Below are positions 31,039 through 40,919 of a DNA stretch of 64,000 nt, one piece after another. Every line of letters begins with the position of its first letter. Positions within the stretch are counted from its first letter, which is position 1. The notes under the pieces were generated by a model. The model saw nothing but the letters and a program-made list of their open reading frames with translations, did no database searches and was not told the origin of the DNA. This DNA is from Rhodospirillaceae bacterium (lineage in GTDB: Bacteria; Pseudomonadota; Alphaproteobacteria; DSM-16000; Inquilinaceae): positions 1 through 64,000 of the forward strand of contig JACKIG010000006.1 in NCBI GenBank assembly GCA_020638595.1, written 5' to 3'. Both the position numbers and the translations under genes were made by a program.

Positions 31039-32895
31039 GTGACGGAGCGTGTCGACTCGGCGCCATCGGCTGCCGCACTGCCGCGCATGAGGGGACGCCG
31101 GCTGGTTTTCCTGGCGCTGGTTTCGGCGATGATCCTGGCCGTCGTCAGCGCCATGGGGCTGATCCTCGGCAGCGACGGCTTCACGATCGTCGAGATCGCG
31201 ATGCTGGTCCTGTTCACGCTGAACACGCCCTGGGTCGTGATCGGCTTCTTCAACGCCCTGATCGGCTTCGTCCTGCTGCATGCCACGCGCGACCCGATCA
31301 AGCTGGTGCTGCCGGTGCGCCCGCCGGCGGACGACGCCCCGATCACCGAGCGCACGGCGATCGTCATGCCGGTGTTCAACGAGGTGCCCGAGCGCATCTT
31401 CCGGCACCTGCAGACGGTCGTGGAGAGCCTGGACGGCACCGGCGAGGCGGACGCCTTCGAGATCTTCCTGCTCAGCGACACCCGCGATCCGGCCATCGCG
31501 GCGGAGGAGCAGGCGCGCTTCGAACGCTGGCGCGCCGAAGACCGCGCGCCGGACCGCCTGCACTATCGCCGGCGAGAGGACAATACCGGGCACAAGACCG
31601 GCAATCTTCGGGATTTCTGCGAACGCTGGGGCGACCGGTTCACCCACATGATCGTGCTGGACGCCGACAGCGTCATGTCGGGGCCGGCCATCGTCAACCT
31701 GACGCGCACCATGCAGGCCAACCCGTCACTGGGCATCCTGCAAAGCCTGCCGGTCGGCCTGCCGAGCACCAGCGCCTTCGCCCGGGTGTTCCAGTTCGGC
31801 ATGCGCCACGGCATGCGCGTCTATGCCACCGGTGCTGCATGGTGGCAGGGCGACGAGGGGCCGTACTGGGGCCACAACGCGATCCTGCGCCTGGGACCCT
31901 TCCGCGATCATTGCCGCCTGCCGCTGCTGCCCGGCAAGCCGCCCCTGGGCGGCGAGATCCTGAGCCACGACCAGGTGGAAGCCGTGCTGATGCGCCGCGC
32001 CGGCTATGAGGTCCGCGTGCTGCCCGTGGCCCAGGGCAGCTTCGAGGAGAATCCGCCGACGCTGCCCGACTTCCTCAAGCGCGACCTGAGATGGTGCAAC
32101 GGCAATATGCAGTACCTGAAGCTGCTGCGCCTGCCCGGCATCCGCCCGCTGGGGCGCCTGCAACTGGTGCTTGCCATCCTGATGTATCTCGGCGCCCCGT
32201 TCTGGCTGGGCTTTCTCGCCCTCGGGTTCACGCAGGCGGCGATGGGCACGGCCGTCGCAACCGAAACCGCTGCTTCGGCCCTGATCGGCACCGCACCGTC
32301 GGAACTGGCGATCGGTCTGTTCATGGTGATGATCGCCATGTCCATGTCGCCGGTGCTGTTCGGCGTGGCCGACGTGCTGTGCGACCGGCGACGGCGGCAG
32401 GCCTACGGGGGTGCGGGTGCGCTGATCGGCGGTGCGGCGGCACAGCTGCTGTTCGGCGTGCTTCTGGGCCCGATCCTCAGCATCGCCCACACCATCTTCA
32501 TTGTCGGCCTGCTCTTCGGCCGCTGCGCCGGTTGGGACGCCCAGACCCGGGACGGCCACCGCATCAGTCTTGGCCAGGCATTGCGCGGGCTGTGGCCGCA
32601 GACGGCGACCGGCGTGGCCGTGACGGCCGGCCTGGCGGCAACTGCCCCTTCGGTCCTGCCATGGGCAGCGCCGATCTGCCTGGGCCTTGTCCTGTCGGTT
32701 CCGTTCGCCTGCATCACCTCCAGCCCTGCCTTGGGCAGGAGGCTTCAGCGCCTGCGCGTCTGCGCAACGCCGGAGGAGCGCCAGCCACCGCCGGTGGTCC
32801 GGCGGCTCGGCCTGCGGGCACTGACCGGCTACCCCGGCACGCCGGAGCGCCCGGCCGTCGGCGAGCCGGTGGCGATGCGCGTACGGTCCCGCTGA
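31039..32895 (+). CDS. opgH: Periplasmic glucan synthase OpgH/MdoH-type glucosyltransferase
   Basis: 618 residues, shorter than the 847-residue E. coli protein but normal for alphaproteobacteria. A membrane GT2 enzyme that makes the beta-glucan backbone of osmoregulated periplasmic glucans from UDP-glucose. The active-site motifs are MIVLDADSVM (DxD-like), GGEILSHDQVEA and FLKRDLRWCNGN (the Q/RxxRW equivalent). Membrane segments occur at about 18-45, 55-85, and five or so after residue 370. GTG 31039 is preferred because GGGGGGTGGGA lies directly upstream. opgG is not adjacent. The 3' end overlaps a convergent small gene by 67 bases. Confidence 0.9.
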   Translation: MTERVDSAPSAAALPRMRGRRLVFLALVSAMILAVVSAMGLILGSDGFTIVEIAMLVLFTLNTPWVVIGFFNALIGFVLLHATRDPIKLVLPVRPPADDAPITERTAIVMPVFNEVPERIFRHLQTVVESLDGTGEADAFEIFLLSDTRDPAIAAEEQARFERWRAEDRAPDRLHYRRREDNTGHKTGNLRDFCERWGDRFTHMIVLDADSVMSGPAIVNLTRTMQANPSLGILQSLPVGLPSTSAFARVFQFGMRHGMRVYATGAAWWQGDEGPYWGHNAILRLGPFRDHCRLPLLPGKPPLGGEILSHDQVEAVLMRRAGYEVRVLPVAQGSFEENPPTLPDFLKRDLRWCNGNMQYLKLLRLPGIRPLGRLQLVLAILMYLGAPFWLGFLALGFTQAAMGTAVATETAASALIGTAPSELAIGLFMVMIAMSMSPVLFGVADVLCDRRRRQAYGGAGALIGGAAAQLLFGVLLGPILSIAHTIFIVGLLFGRCAGWDAQTRDGHRISLGQALRGLWPQTATGVAVTAGLAATAPSVLPWAAPICLGLVLSVPFACITSSPALGRRLQRLRVCATPEERQPPPVVRRLGLRALTGYPGTPERPAVGEPVAMRVRSR

Positions 32896-33233
32896 TCGTC
32901 CAGCCCCGCGGCGTATCCCCGCAGCGCCGCCCGCAGCAGGGCGAGCGGCACGGTCGGTGCCGCCGCTTCGCAGCGATGCGCGCCGTCGGTCACGACGGCA
33001 TAGGGAAACATGCCGCGTGCGTCATAGCCGATATGGCAGGACCATCCGGGCAGCATCCGCGTCACCACCCACCGGCTGTCGTCCACCGATGCGGTGAAGG
33101 CCCGGCCGCGGCAGGCGTCGGGATTGCCCACGATCTCCGCGATGGCTCGGTCGAGGTCCCGGTCATGGCCGCTCGCTTGCTCGAGCCGCCGCAGGACGGC
33201 CTCCATCGTGGCGTCCACGGGGGTGCCCTCCAT
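32829..33233 (-). CDS. Small hypothetical protein resembling phage ABA-sandwich domain
   Basis: 134 residues. AVLRRLEQASGHDRDLDRAI and APTVPLALLRAALRGYAAGL resemble, from memory, the short phage ABA-sandwich domain (DLDRAIA ... ATPALALC.AALRA), here with FTASVDDSRWVVTRMLPGW between. Start at 33233 is a guess between two Met codons; no strong ribosome site. Its last 22 codons overlap the end of opgH on the other strand, so part of the reading may be spurious. Function unknown. Confidence 0.5.
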   Translation of the reverse strand: MEGTPVDATMEAVLRRLEQASGHDRDLDRAIAEIVGNPDACRGRAFTASVDDSRWVVTRMLPGWSCHIGYDARGMFPYAVVTDGAHRCEAAAPTVPLALLRAALRGYAAGLDDQRDRTRIATGSPTAGRSGVPG

Positions 33234-33303
33234 TCGCACCTGGGATGGGGCGTGATCATAACCGATGCCGCCCGCGCAAGGGGCGGCAATCCGCACAGCA
33301 CCG

Positions 33304-36066
33304 CTATTGGGCGGCTTCCGCCAGTTCGCCCCGGCCCGACAGCGACGCGGCACCGGCAAGGGCGACGAGGTCTTCCGGCGGCAGTGGCCGGCTGAACAGA
33401 TAGCCCTGGGCATAGGCGCAATTGCGCGATTGCAGGAAGCTCAGCTGCTCTTCCGTCTCCACTCCCTCAGCCACGACGCGGATGGCGAAGCTCCGCGCCA
33501 GCGCGATGATGGCGTCGACAACGACCGCATCGTCGGCGTCGGTGGTGATGTCCATGATGAAGGACCGGTCGATCTTCAGGCCGTCGATCGGCAGGCGCTT
33601 CAGGTAGCTCAGCGACGAATAGCCGGTACCGAAATCATCGACCGAGAGGTGGACGCCGATCCGCCGCAGCTCCTCCAGCCGGTAGTTGGCATGGTGCTCG
33701 TCGTCCAGCATCAGGCTCTCGGTGATCTCGATCGTCAGCCGGTCGGGCGCGAGATCGGTATCCTCCAGCACCTTCTGCACCAGCTGCGGATAGTCCGACT
33801 GCTGGAACTGCATGGCCGACACGTTGACGGCAACACCAAGCCCGGGCAGCCCCTCGTCGTCCCACAGGCGGGTCTGGCGGCAGGCGGTCCGCAGCACCCA
33901 TTCGCCAAGGCCGACGATCAGGCCGGTTTCCTCGGCAATGGGGATGAACACGTCGGGCGGGATCATGCCGTAGGTGGGATGGGGCCAGCGGACCAGCGCC
34001 TCGACACCGACGATGCGCCGCGTCGCGGTGCTCATGATCGGCTGGTAGTGCAGGACGAACCCCGACTCCTCCAGCGTCTGGCGAAGCTGGCGCTCCATCT
34101 CCTTGCGGCGGATGGCCTGGGCGTTCATTTCGGGCTGGAACAGGACAAAGCCGTTCCGGCCCGCGTCCTTGGCCCGATACATGGCGATGTCGGCGTTGCG
34201 CAGCAGGCCTTCGACCGTGTCGGCATCGTTGGGATAGAGGGTGATGCCGATCGAGCACGAGATGACCTCCTCCCGCCCGTCCAGCGTATAGGGGATCGAC
34301 AGGTCGCGCAGGATCTTGCGCGCCACCGTCTCGACGTCGCCGGGTTCCGCCAGGTTGGGGATCACGACGGTGAATTCGTCACCGCCCAGCCGCGCCACCG
34401 TATCTGACGACCGGAGGCTGGTTTCCAGCCGCCGCGCGGCTTCCGCCAGCAGCTGGTCGCCGGCCCTGTGGCCCAGGGCATCGTTGACCCATTTGAAGCG
34501 GTCGAGGTCGATGAACAGGACGGCGACCAGCCCGCCGGTCCGCTTGGACGCGGCGATGGCCTGGCTCAGCCGGTCGATGAACAGCGTGCGGTTGGGCAGG
34601 CCCGTCAGGGCGTCATAGTTCGCCTGGTGGCGGATGACGGCCTCGGCCCGCTTGCGCTCGGTGATGTCGATGCCGCTGGCCACCAGATATTCGATCTCCC
34701 CCGCGGGGTTGCGCAGCAGAGAATTCGACCAGGCGACGATACGGACGATCCTGTCCTTCTGAACGATGATCGCCTCATGCTGGGCAGGGACGGATGCCGC
34801 GTCCAGATCCTCAAACCAGCGGCGCACGGTGCCGGATTCCGTTTCCGGGAACAGGAACTCGAACACCGGCTTGCCCTGGACTTCCTCGAAGGCATAACCC
34901 GTGAGGTCCGAGCACGCCCGGTTCCAGCGTACGACGCAGCCGCGGCGGTCGAGGACCACCAGCAACGCCGCCTCGCTGTCCAACACGGCATCGATGAAGT
35001 TGCGCTCCTTCGTCAGCGCCGCCTCGGCGCGGCGAAGGGCCGTGATGTCCTGGACCACGGCGATGGCGGAACTGTTCGCCGTGGCTTCGTTGGGCAGCCA
35101 ACCGACATTCACCGTGCCCCACACGCCCGACCCGTCACGGTGGCGGTAGCGCCGCTCGGCGGAATAGCCGGGGATCTCGCCCGTCCGCAGCTTGGCGTAT
35201 TGTCCTTCGAATTCCTCCACCTCGTCGGGGTGGATCAGGCTGAAATAGCTGGTGCCCGCGATCTCGGCGACGCGATAGCCCAGCATCTCGGCAAAGGCGG
35301 CGTTGGCGAAGCGGATCGTCCCCATCTGGCCGATCAGGACGATGCCCGCGCCCGACATCTCCATCAGCGACCGGAAGCGTTGCTCGCTGACAGTCAGGGC
35401 GTCGGTCGCCCGCTCGCGCTCCCGAGCCAGCCGGCATCGGTTCACGCTGCGGTCGATCACCGCTTCCAGCAGGTCCAGGGCGCAATCATCGTCGCCGACG
35501 ACGGCATAGTCCTCCGCCCCGCGTTTCAGCGACAGGGCCGCCAGGTCCAGCTCGTCCGGCGCCACCACCATCACCGCCGGCAGGCCCGGGCAGTGTCTGG
35601 CGAGGGCGTCCAGGATACCCAGTCCGTCCGGCCGCAAACTCACCAGCGCCAGGTCGGCGCCCTCCGACCGCAGGCACGCCAGGCCGCCATCGATGTCATC
35701 CGCCACGGTCACGGATACGCCGTTGCGCGCCAGGCGCTGGCTCACCTTCGCTGCCCGGGCGGCGTCCGGCTGGAAGAAGACCACCCGCGCGCCGCTGGCC
35801 CTCGGCGAGGGCTGCGGCACCGGCACCGGGCGGACGTCGATTTCGCCGGTCAAATCCACTGTGCCCCCGGGCGGCATGTCGGCTGCTGGATCGGCGGCAT
35901 CGCCACGATCGCCAGGGCTCGCACTGTTGTTACGTTGCGAGACTTGACAATTCCATGTGGCGCTGCACCCTTCCCGATCGAGGGATGGGTTGCCGGTCGA
36001 ATCCTCACGGGGAGAGTACAGCACATGATGCTCTATTATCGAATGGGCCCGATCAACCCGAAGCAT
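33304..36066 (-). CDS. REC-like/PAS/PAS/GGDEF/EAL signalling protein
   Basis: Up to 920 residues. A receiver-like domain at about 92-205 appears degenerate: the usual phosphoacceptor Asp is Ser143 in LALVSLRPDG. Two PAS domains follow (about 228-345 and 356-472), then GGDEF with intact LGGDEF at 560-565, then EAL with EALVRW at 689-694 and the metal-binding DDFGTGYSSLSYL motif near 785. Both cyclase and phosphodiesterase motifs look complete, so it can in principle make and break c-di-GMP. The start is uncertain; ATG 35877 and 36066 are both possible and neither has a clear ribosome site. Divergent from the CHASE kinase. Confidence 0.92.
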   Translation of the reverse strand: MLRVDRAHSIIEHHVLYSPREDSTGNPSLDREGCSATWNCQVSQRNNSASPGDRGDAADPAADMPPGGTVDLTGEIDVRPVPVPQPSPRASGARVVFFQPDAARAAKVSQRLARNGVSVTVADDIDGGLACLRSEGADLALVSLRPDGLGILDALARHCPGLPAVMVVAPDELDLAALSLKRGAEDYAVVGDDDCALDLLEAVIDRSVNRCRLARERERATDALTVSEQRFRSLMEMSGAGIVLIGQMGTIRFANAAFAEMLGYRVAEIAGTSYFSLIHPDEVEEFEGQYAKLRTGEIPGYSAERRYRHRDGSGVWGTVNVGWLPNEATANSSAIAVVQDITALRRAEAALTKERNFIDAVLDSEAALLVVLDRRGCVVRWNRACSDLTGYAFEEVQGKPVFEFLFPETESGTVRRWFEDLDAASVPAQHEAIIVQKDRIVRIVAWSNSLLRNPAGEIEYLVASGIDITERKRAEAVIRHQANYDALTGLPNRTLFIDRLSQAIAASKRTGGLVAVLFIDLDRFKWVNDALGHRAGDQLLAEAARRLETSLRSSDTVARLGGDEFTVVIPNLAEPGDVETVARKILRDLSIPYTLDGREEVISCSIGITLYPNDADTVEGLLRNADIAMYRAKDAGRNGFVLFQPEMNAQAIRRKEMERQLRQTLEESGFVLHYQPIMSTATRRIVGVEALVRWPHPTYGMIPPDVFIPIAEETGLIVGLGEWVLRTACRQTRLWDDEGLPGLGVAVNVSAMQFQQSDYPQLVQKVLEDTDLAPDRLTIEITESLMLDDEHHANYRLEELRRIGVHLSVDDFGTGYSSLSYLKRLPIDGLKIDRSFIMDITTDADDAVVVDAIIALARSFAIRVVAEGVETEEQLSFLQSRNCAYAQGYLFSRPLPPEDLVALAGAASLSGRGELAEAAQ

Positions 36067-36234
36067 CCAACGAAGAAGCTAATTTTCGTTTAACTGACCG
36101 CCCCCCCTCCGCGGCGCCAAAGTCGACCGCAGTCTTCTTGGAAAATATGGATGGCAATTAACTGATACATCTGCCAACCAGTATCAACCTTGGTAAACAA
36201 TACGTTAACCATGTGCTCATAGACTGCCTCTGCA

Positions 36235-37893
36235 ATGGGATCGCTGAAGGGTTTGCGCTTGCGCCGTAACGGGGGATTGCGAGCCTTGGTCGCCGCGGGG
36301 GTCGTGCTTATGGTCGGCCTGTCCGTGATCTGGGGCGACCGTGTGGCGCAGGAGCACTATCGTGCGACCTTGCGCGAGGGCGTTTCGCACCAGATGGCCA
36401 CGATCGTAGCCCGGCTGGAGCGGGTGCTGCAGGCGCGCCTGTTCCTGGTGACGGAACTGGCGGCGCTGGCGCGGCTTGACCCGGAGCAGACGGTCGAGGA
36501 TTTCGAGGCGTTCGCCAGCCGCGCCCTCGAGCTGGGCAGCGGCGTCAGGGCGCTGGCGCTCGCCCGGGACGGCGTGATCCGCGACGTGTACCCGCCGTCG
36601 GGTATGGAATCGCCGGTCGGGTGGGACCTGGGCGGGCTGGCCGACAATCCATCGGGCGCACAGGACGAGGCAACACGCCGCAGGCTGCTGCTGGCAGGCC
36701 CGGTCCCCCTGCCCGACGGCGGAACGGCGCTTGTCGCGCGTTTGCCCGTCTTCCGGTCCGCTGAGGGCGGCGCCAGCTCCGACCTCTGGGGCTATGTCAT
36801 CGGTGTCCTTGACCTGGAGTCCATGGCCGTGGAGGCCGGGCTGGGGGACGAGGGGCAGTTCCGCTATGCGCTGCGCGGCCGCGAAGGGCCGGACGGCAGG
36901 GAGACCACCATCCTCGGCGAGGCGAGCCTGTTCGACGAGGATCCGGTGATCGACACCGTCTCGTTCCGCGAGGGGTCGTGGATCCTGGGGATGGTGCCGC
37001 ACAACGGCTGGGGCGCGGTGCGCCCGAACGCGCTGTGGTTCCGTCTGTTCGGCTTTGCCGCCACGGTGCTGACGGCGCTCAGCATGTGGGTGCTGGTCCG
37101 CTACCCGATGCGGCTGGAACGCGAGATCCTGGAGCGCCATCGCTACGAGCGCGACCTGGTGGAGGCACGCAAATCGGCCGACAAGGCCAACCAGGCCAAG
37201 TCGGAATTCCTCGCCTCCATGAGCCACGAGCTGCGCACGCCGCTGAACGCCATCCTGGGCTTTTCGGAGATCATCCGGGACGAGGCCCTGGGCGCCCGCG
37301 CCCATCAGCGCTACCGCGAATACGCAGCCGACATCCACGATAGCGGCCTGCACCTGCTGTCCCTGATCAGCGACATCCTGGACCTGGCCAAGATCGAGGC
37401 CGGCAAGCGCGAGCTGAAGCTGGAGGCCATCGAGACCAGGGCCGAGCTGGACAAGCTGGTCCATCTGGTGCGCGAGCGCGCCGGACGCCAAGGTCTGTCG
37501 GTGGACCTGGACGTGTCCGACAACGTGCCCGTGCTGTGGGCGGACCGCCGCGCCTTCGGCCAGATCATGCTGAACCTGCTGTCCAATGCGGTGAAGTTCA
37601 CGCCGCCTGGCGGCCGGATCCGGGTGTCCGCCGCCGCCAACGGCGATGGCGGCGTCAGTGTCGCCGTCGTCGACACCGGCTGCGGCATACCGCCGGACCA
37701 GCTGGAGCGTGTCATCCGGCCGTTCGAGCAGGTGGTGGGCCGGCGTGACGCCACGCGCGAGGGCACGGGGCTGGGCCTTGCCATCGTCGATCAGATGATG
37801 GCGCTGCACGGCGGGCGGCTTCAGCTGACCAGCCGTGTCGGCCTGGGCACCCAGGCAACGGCGGAATTCCCCCCCCACACCGAGGCTGCCTAG
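36235..37893 (+). CDS. CHASE-domain sensor histidine kinase
   Basis: 552 residues. TM1 about 15-33, a periplasmic CHASE-like domain (FASRALELGSGVRALALARD, GYVIGVLDLESM), TM2 about 265-288, then HisKA with His331 (MSHELRTPLNAILGFSEII) and HATPase with NLLSNAVKFTP, DTGCGIPPD and GTGLGLAIV. It autophosphorylates in response to an unidentified small ligand. No response regulator adjoins it; the neighbouring c-di-GMP protein on the other strand is a possible functional partner. The stop codon abuts a large inverted repeat. Confidence 0.93.
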   Translation: MGSLKGLRLRRNGGLRALVAAGVVLMVGLSVIWGDRVAQEHYRATLREGVSHQMATIVARLERVLQARLFLVTELAALARLDPEQTVEDFEAFASRALELGSGVRALALARDGVIRDVYPPSGMESPVGWDLGGLADNPSGAQDEATRRRLLLAGPVPLPDGGTALVARLPVFRSAEGGASSDLWGYVIGVLDLESMAVEAGLGDEGQFRYALRGREGPDGRETTILGEASLFDEDPVIDTVSFREGSWILGMVPHNGWGAVRPNALWFRLFGFAATVLTALSMWVLVRYPMRLEREILERHRYERDLVEARKSADKANQAKSEFLASMSHELRTPLNAILGFSEIIRDEALGARAHQRYREYAADIHDSGLHLLSLISDILDLAKIEAGKRELKLEAIETRAELDKLVHLVRERAGRQGLSVDLDVSDNVPVLWADRRAFGQIMLNLLSNAVKFTPPGGRIRVSAAANGDGGVSVAVVDTGCGIPPDQLERVIRPFEQVVGRRDATREGTGLGLAIVDQMMALHGGRLQLTSRVGLGTQATAEFPPHTEAA

Positions 37894-38052
37894 CCCGCAC
37901 TTCTCACACCCGCCACGGTCTGCGTCGCGTCCAGGCGTCCGGCCGCTGCGTCGCAAGCCTCGACCGTAGCCACCGCTACGCTTTTCGGCTTGCTCCTGAC
38001 GGCCGGACGCCTGGACGCGACGCAGACCGTGGCGGGTGTGAGAAGTGCGGGC
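37893..38052. repeat. Large perfect inverted repeat, 53-bp arms with nested hairpins
   Basis: Arms 37893-37945 and 38000-38052 are perfect reverse complements over 53 bases. The 54-base centre contains a further 7-bp pairing, GCAAGCC (37953-37959) with GGCTTGC (37987-37993), and inside that CGTAGC (37965-37970) with GCTACG (37975-37980). The left arm starts on the last base of the kinase stop codon. Transcribed, it would fold into a long stem with a branched tip, so it could end the kinase transcript, or it could be a mobile or structural repeat. Confidence 0.95.
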
Positions 38053-38174
38053 AAGCCCAGCTGCCGGGCTGGGGCATGCCAGCCATGCATGCGCCCGTGG
38101 GGGATTGCCCGCGGGCCGGCGCTGCGCCATCAGAAGGCGGCAGGATACAGGCAGGTCAGCGGAGGGAGGCGATC

Positions 38175-39863
38175 ATGCGCGCAGCAGGCGGCACGACGGG
38201 GGCGCGGCTTCTGATCGATGCGCTGGTGACACATGGCACGACGATGGCTTTCGAGGTGCCCGGCGAAAGCTACCTGGCGGCGCTGGATGCGCTTTATGAC
38301 GTCCGCTCCGACCTGCGCCTGATCGTCTGCCGTCAGGAAGGCGGCGCCACCTACATGGCCGACGCCTATGGCAAGCTGACGGGCAAGCCCGGCATCGCCT
38401 TCGTCACGCGTGGCCCCGGTGCTGCGAACGCCGCGGTCGGGGTGCATACGGCCCGCCAGGACAGCACGCCGATGATCCTGTTCATCGGCCAGGTTGCACG
38501 GTCGATGGCCGACCGCGAAGCGTTCCAGGAGGTCGACTTCCGCCGCATGTACGGCCAGCTCGCCAAGTGGGTGGCCCAGATCGACCGCCCCGAACGCGTG
38601 CCCGAATACATCGCCCATGCCTTCCAGGTCGCGACCTCCGGCCGGCCGGGGCCGGTGGTGCTGGCATTGCCGGAGGACATGCTGGCGGAGGAGACGACGC
38701 CGCCGTCACGGCTGCCGGGCCAGTATCGGGCGGTGCAGGCGAGCCCGGGGGCGGAGGATCTGGCCACGCTGCGCGGCTGGCTGGAGGCGGCGGAACGCCC
38801 GCTGATCGTCCTTGGCGGCCCCACCTGGACCCCGGAGGCCGTGGCCGACATCACCGCTTTCGCCGAAGCCTGGGCCCTGCCCGTCTCGGTTTCGTTCCGG
38901 GCGCAGGACTGCCTGGACAACCGCCACCGCTGCTATGTCGGCGATATCGGCATCGGCATCAATCCGAAGCTGGCCGCGCGGGTGCGCGAAACCGACCTGA
39001 TGGTGGTGCTGGGACCGCGGCTGGGGGAGATGACGACCGGCGGCTATACGCTGCTGGAGCCGCCGCGCCTGCCCCTGCGCCTGGTCCATGTCCATCCGGG
39101 GGCGGAAGAGCCGGGCCATGTCTACCAGCCCGATCTGGGGATCGTCGCCGGCATGCCGCAGATGGCCCGGGCGCTGCGGGCGCTGGCGCCGCCGGCCGAG
39201 CCGCGCTGGCGGGCGCGGACCGCCGACATGCGGTCGGACTACCTGGAGAACATGCTGCCGGTACCGACCCCCGGCGACGTCAACCCGTCGGAGGTGGTGG
39301 CCCACCTGAACCGGGTGATGCCGGAAGATGTGATCGTCACCAACGGCGCCGGCAATTTCAGCGGGTGGGCGCACCGGTTCTTCCAGTACCGTCGCTACCG
39401 CTCGCAGCTGGCCCCCACCAACGGCTCCATGGGCTATGGCGTGCCGTCGGGCGTGGCCGCCAAGCTGGCCGCGCCCGACCGCACAGTGATCAGCTTCAAC
39501 GGCGACGGCTGCTTCCTGATGAACGGGCAGGAACTGGCGACGGCCGTGCAGCACGGCGCCGCGCCGATCTTCCTGGTCTTCAACAACGGCATGTACGGCA
39601 CCATCCGCATGCATCAGGAGCGGGAGTATCCGGGCCGCGTCCACGGGACCAGTCTGGTCAATCCGGACTTCGTCGCCTATGCGCAGGCCTTCGGCGCCCA
39701 TGGCGAGCGTGTGACGAAGACGGCCGACTTCCCCGAGGCGCTGGAGCGCGCCCAGGCCGCCGGCCGCGCCGCGGTGATCGAGCTTGCCATCGACCCGGAA
39801 GCCATCACCAGCCGCACGACGCTCAGCCGCATTCGCGAACAGGCGCTGGCCGGGCAGGGATAG
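38175..39863 (+). CDS. Thiamine diphosphate-dependent enzyme, acetolactate-synthase-like
   Basis: 562 residues with the three-domain ThDP fold. VCRQEGGATYMADAYGKLTG near residue 55 holds the cofactor-activating Glu; the central domain follows at about 190-340. The ThDP/Mg motif ISFNGDGCFLMNGQELATA (GDG...N) is near 440. Substrate is not clear: it belongs with IlvB-like decarboxylases and ligases, but no small subunit (ilvN) follows. GGAGGGAGGCG gives a firm start at 38175. Convergent with oppF, 15 bases apart. Confidence 0.88.
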   Translation: MRAAGGTTGARLLIDALVTHGTTMAFEVPGESYLAALDALYDVRSDLRLIVCRQEGGATYMADAYGKLTGKPGIAFVTRGPGAANAAVGVHTARQDSTPMILFIGQVARSMADREAFQEVDFRRMYGQLAKWVAQIDRPERVPEYIAHAFQVATSGRPGPVVLALPEDMLAEETTPPSRLPGQYRAVQASPGAEDLATLRGWLEAAERPLIVLGGPTWTPEAVADITAFAEAWALPVSVSFRAQDCLDNRHRCYVGDIGIGINPKLAARVRETDLMVVLGPRLGEMTTGGYTLLEPPRLPLRLVHVHPGAEEPGHVYQPDLGIVAGMPQMARALRALAPPAEPRWRARTADMRSDYLENMLPVPTPGDVNPSEVVAHLNRVMPEDVIVTNGAGNFSGWAHRFFQYRRYRSQLAPTNGSMGYGVPSGVAAKLAAPDRTVISFNGDGCFLMNGQELATAVQHGAAPIFLVFNNGMYGTIRMHQEREYPGRVHGTSLVNPDFVAYAQAFGAHGERVTKTADFPEALERAQAAGRAAVIELAIDPEAITSRTTLSRIREQALAGQG

Positions 39864-39878
39864 GGCGGCGAGGCCGGC

Positions 39879-40919
39879 TCACTCCGGCCCGGTGGAGCGA
39901 ACCGGCGTCGGCGTATCCCAATAATGGCAGGCGGCGCGGTGCGCCGGGGCGACGGCTTGCAGCTCCGGCACCACTTCCGCGCACCGCTCCGCCGCCTTGG
40001 GGCAGCGCGTGCGGAAGATGCAGCCGGAGGGCGGGTGCAGCGGCGACGGCAGGTCGCCTTCCAGCACGATGCGCGCCTTCGCCCGTTCCGCATCCGGGTC
40101 GGGCAGCGGCACGGCGGAGATCAGCGCCTGCGTGTAGGGATGGCGCGGCGAGTCATAGAGGGCGTCGCTGGGCGCCATCTCCACCAGCTTGCCCATGTAG
40201 AGCACCATGATGCGGTGGCTGATGTGGCGGACGACCGACAGGTCGTGGCTGATGAAGATCAGCGACAGCCCGAACTCCTTCTGCAGGTCCATCAGCAGGT
40301 TGATGATCTGCGACTGGATGGAGACATCCAGCGCCGACACCGGCTCGTCACAGATCACCAGCTTGGGGTTCAGGATCATCGCGCGCGCAATGCCGATGCG
40401 CTGGCACTGGCCGCCGGAGAATTCGTGCGGGTAGCGGTTGATCATCTCCGGCATCAGGCCGACCGTGCGCATCAGGTCGCCGACGCGCTGGCGTACCTCG
40501 TCCCTCGACAGCGCACCGTGGAAAGTGCGCAGCGGTTCGGCGATGATGTCGCCGACGGTCATGCGCGGGTCGAGCGAGGCCAGCGGATCCTGGAAGATCA
40601 CCTGCATGTTGCGCCGGTGCTGGCGCATCCGGGCCGGCGGCGCTGCGCGCAGGTCTTCGCCCAGCCACAGCACCTGTCCCGACGTCGTCGGGATCAGCCG
40701 CAGGATGGCCCGGCCCAGGGTCGACTTGCCGCAACCGCTCTCGCCGACGACGCCCAGTGTCTCACCCGGCGCAAGGTCGAAGGTGACGCCGTCCACCGCC
40801 TTCAGGGTGTCGCGGTGGGTCGCCAGCAGGTGGCGCCGCGGCATGCGGAAATGCACCTTGAGGTCGCGCACCGACAGCAGCGGATCCGCCGCCCCGCGAA
40901 CCGCCTCCACCGCCGTCAT
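39879..40919 (-). CDS. oppF: Oligopeptide ABC transporter ATP-binding protein OppF
   Basis: 346 residues. Walker A GESGCGKST, signature FSGGQCQRIGIARAM, Walker B LVICDEPVSALD and the C-terminal oligopeptide/dipeptide domain with four-Cys-type cluster region HPPSGCIFRTRCP and CHYWD. One of the two ATPases energising peptide uptake at the inner membrane. It overlaps oppD by 4 bases (ATGA) and is the last gene of the run. Confidence 0.95.
   Translation of the reverse strand: MTAVEAVRGAADPLLSVRDLKVHFRMPRRHLLATHRDTLKAVDGVTFDLAPGETLGVVGESGCGKSTLGRAILRLIPTTSGQVLWLGEDLRAAPPARMRQHRRNMQVIFQDPLASLDPRMTVGDIIAEPLRTFHGALSRDEVRQRVGDLMRTVGLMPEMINRYPHEFSGGQCQRIGIARAMILNPKLVICDEPVSALDVSIQSQIINLLMDLQKEFGLSLIFISHDLSVVRHISHRIMVLYMGKLVEMAPSDALYDSPRHPYTQALISAVPLPDPDAERAKARIVLEGDLPSPLHPPSGCIFRTRCPKAAERCAEVVPELQAVAPAHRAACHYWDTPTPVRSTGPE

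Noticed and set aside
37893..38052. Insertion sequence ends
   Set aside because: The space between the arms is only 54 bases, too small for a transposase, and no target-site duplication was seen.
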